From: Candidatus Hydrogenedentota bacterium
GTDB lineage: Bacteria; Hydrogenedentota; Hydrogenedentia; Hydrogenedentales; CAITNO01
NCBI GenBank assembly: GCA_022710255.1
Contig: JAKLHG010000175.1
Coordinates: 1-7,673 of the forward strand
Reading direction: 5' to 3'
Length of the DNA: 7,673 nucleotides
The notes under the pieces were generated by a model. The model was given only the letters and a program-made list of their open reading frames with translations, was not told the origin of the DNA and did no database searches. Made by a program: the position numbers and the translations under genes. This document shows positions 6,676-7,673 of the stretch, in pieces. Within the stretch, counting starts at the first letter, position 1, and each line of letters starts with the position of its first letter.

Positions 6676-7673
6676 TTATTTTTTAGGGAATGCGCTTCTT
6701 GCCCAGGTGTTGATGTCACTGTCCGAGGCCATGGGGCGCAGACGGAAGTGATACGTTTGAGCTGCGCAGGGAATCAAATATCCCTCGTGGGGCCAGGCGC
6801 CCCAGCTGTCGTCACCGCCAACGCCCTGTTGTTTCCAGTCCACGTTCAGCACGGTGAACGCCCGTTGCGGCAATTCAAAGGGGTGATCCGCGGCCTCCAG
6901 GTCTTCAGCCGTGTGATGCATGGCGTTTATGCTCAGAAATTGCGCGGGATCTGCAATGATCAACAAGCCGGCGCCATTTGCGTTCTGCAACGCGGCCCAG
7001 CGCACGTCCACTTTGTTGCCGCTTTCGCCGGGTTCGGAATAGTCGTAGCAGAACTGATCGCGTACCGTGCCACTGTAGCGTCCCACGCGCGCGTCCAGCC
7101 GGTCTATGTACGTCTCCTGCGGGCCCCGTCCCAACCAGGAGATGCGGTCGAAACCGGTCGGCAGGATCATCTGCATACCGAGGCGCGGCAGTTGGGGCAG
7201 GTCGGTTTTCTTTGGCATGAACGCGGCTTCCACAAGCACTTCCCCGCTTCCCAGCACGATGTAACGCGTGGTCCAGCGCACATCCGCCTTCGGCAGGGAA
7301 AGGGTGACCGTTACGGCCACCTGCTGCGGATCGGCGGCGTCCACCTTGAACTCGCGCACCCGGGCATCTTCATGGGCGGTTTTCCACACGCCCTGGGTTT
7401 TATCCATATTACGGCCCCGGTCGTTGTCGATGGGCGCGCGCCAAAAATCCGGACGCAGGGGCGATTCGATGAGCTCCGTTCCTGAAACGGTCAGCGAAGC
7501 CAACACGCCTGCGGTTTTGTCAAAACGGGCCGTCAACGTGTCGCCGGATACGGTCAGCTGGCTGTCATCTTCCGTTACCGTGAGTGCGGTGGCAGCACCG
7601 GCTGGAATTGGAAGCGGTGCCGCCTCGTCGGGCAGTTTAAACTGATCCCAGGCAATTTCATGGCCCTTAGGCG
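6676..7673 (-). CDS. LacZ-type GH2 beta-galactosidase, C-terminal part only (5' end outside window)
   Basis: 331 residues up to the TAA at 6678-6676, open at the right edge. The fragment starts with GHEIAWDQF (residues 3-11 of the fragment), the segment that precedes the last domain in LacZ proteins. It then covers the beta-galactosidase small-chain domain: RPDFWRAPIDNDRG (73-86), LGRGPQETYIDR (180-191), SGNKVDVRW (217-225) and GGDDSWGAW (285-293). W290 in DDSW aligns with Trp999 of E. coli LacZ, which lines the sugar-binding site. The nucleophile and acid/base glutamates lie upstream, outside the window, so activity cannot be judged here. The protein ends about 40 residues after DDSW, roughly as in E. 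coli. A TTG at 7536 is not the true start, because clear family sequence continues in frame upstream of it. Family members cleave terminal beta-galactosides; with GH127 nearby, arabinogalactan-like substrates are plausible. Confidence 0.92.
   Translation of the reverse strand, partial: PKGHEIAWDQFKLPDEAAPLPIPAGAATALTVTEDDSQLTVSGDTLTARFDKTAGVLASLTVSGTELIESPLRPDFWRAPIDNDRGRNMDKTQGVWKTAHEDARVREFKVDAADPQQVAVTVTLSLPKADVRWTTRYIVLGSGEVLVEAAFMPKKTDLPQLPRLGMQMILPTGFDRISWLGRGPQETYIDRLDARVGRYSGTVRDQFCYDYSEPGESGNKVDVRWAALQNANGAGLLIIADPAQFLSINAMHHTAEDLEAADHPFELPQRAFTVLNVDWKQQGVGGDDSWGAWPHEGYLIPCAAQTYHFRLRPMASDSDINTWARSAFPKK

Noticed and set aside
6658..7485. A 275-codon plus-strand open frame opposite the GH2 gene
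   Set aside because: It lies entirely antisense to clear LacZ-family sequence, shows no recognisable domain, and starts inside the terminator region without a ribosome binding site.
6676..7536. GH2 region as a separate small-subunit gene starting at the TTG at 7536
   Set aside because: The frame continues upstream without a stop and encodes the LacZ linker segment HEIAWDQF, so this is the tail of a full-length GH2 protein.

Overview
The window holds five protein-coding genes on strictly alternating strands (- + - + -), so no two neighbours can share an operon as drawn. Three genes are complete and two run off the edges. They are: a secreted GH127/DUF1680 beta-L-arabinofuranosidase-like enzyme (left edge, minus, C-terminus missing); a fold-type II PLP enzyme of the D-cysteine desulfhydrase / ACC deaminase family (plus); an exported CapA-type protein with an FG-GAP/VCBS-like C-terminal extension (minus); a secreted beta-propeller protein resembling GH32/GH43/GH130-type enzymes (plus); and the C-terminal part of a LacZ-type GH2 beta-galactosidase (minus, right edge). 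No RNA gene, mobile element or CRISPR array was seen.

The content fits a free-living, probably Gram-negative bacterium specialised in polysaccharide breakdown. GC content is moderate, several proteins have Sec-type signal peptides, and glycosidases are scattered rather than grouped in one operon. Such gene sets are common in Planctomycetota, Lentisphaerota, Kiritimatiellota and Hydrogenedentota. The phylum is an inference from gene content only; no marker gene is present.

Region by region: 1-1489 is GH127; 1490-1618 is a compact divergent promoter region with two mirrored GCTATACT boxes and a LacI-type palindrome between them; 1619-2746 is the PLP enzyme; 2745-2776 is a perfect 10-bp inverted repeat joining the ends of two convergent genes; 2777-4549 is CapA/FG-GAP; 4550-4818 is a divergent intergenic region with only weak promoter candidates and one hairpin; 4819-6471 is the propeller protein; 6472-6675 is a convergent gap with a good bidirectional hairpin terminator; 6676-7673 is GH2.

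The GH127, propeller and GH2 proteins could act together on arabinose- and galactose-containing plant or algal glycans outside the cytoplasm, but this rests on family membership and proximity only. The PLP enzyme and the CapA protein have no obvious place in that pathway. The most unusual feature is in the CapA gene. A run of nine A lies exactly between the catalytic-type domain and the FG-GAP-like part, placed so that loss of one A gives an immediate stop codon. I did not see a clearly new multi-gene system.
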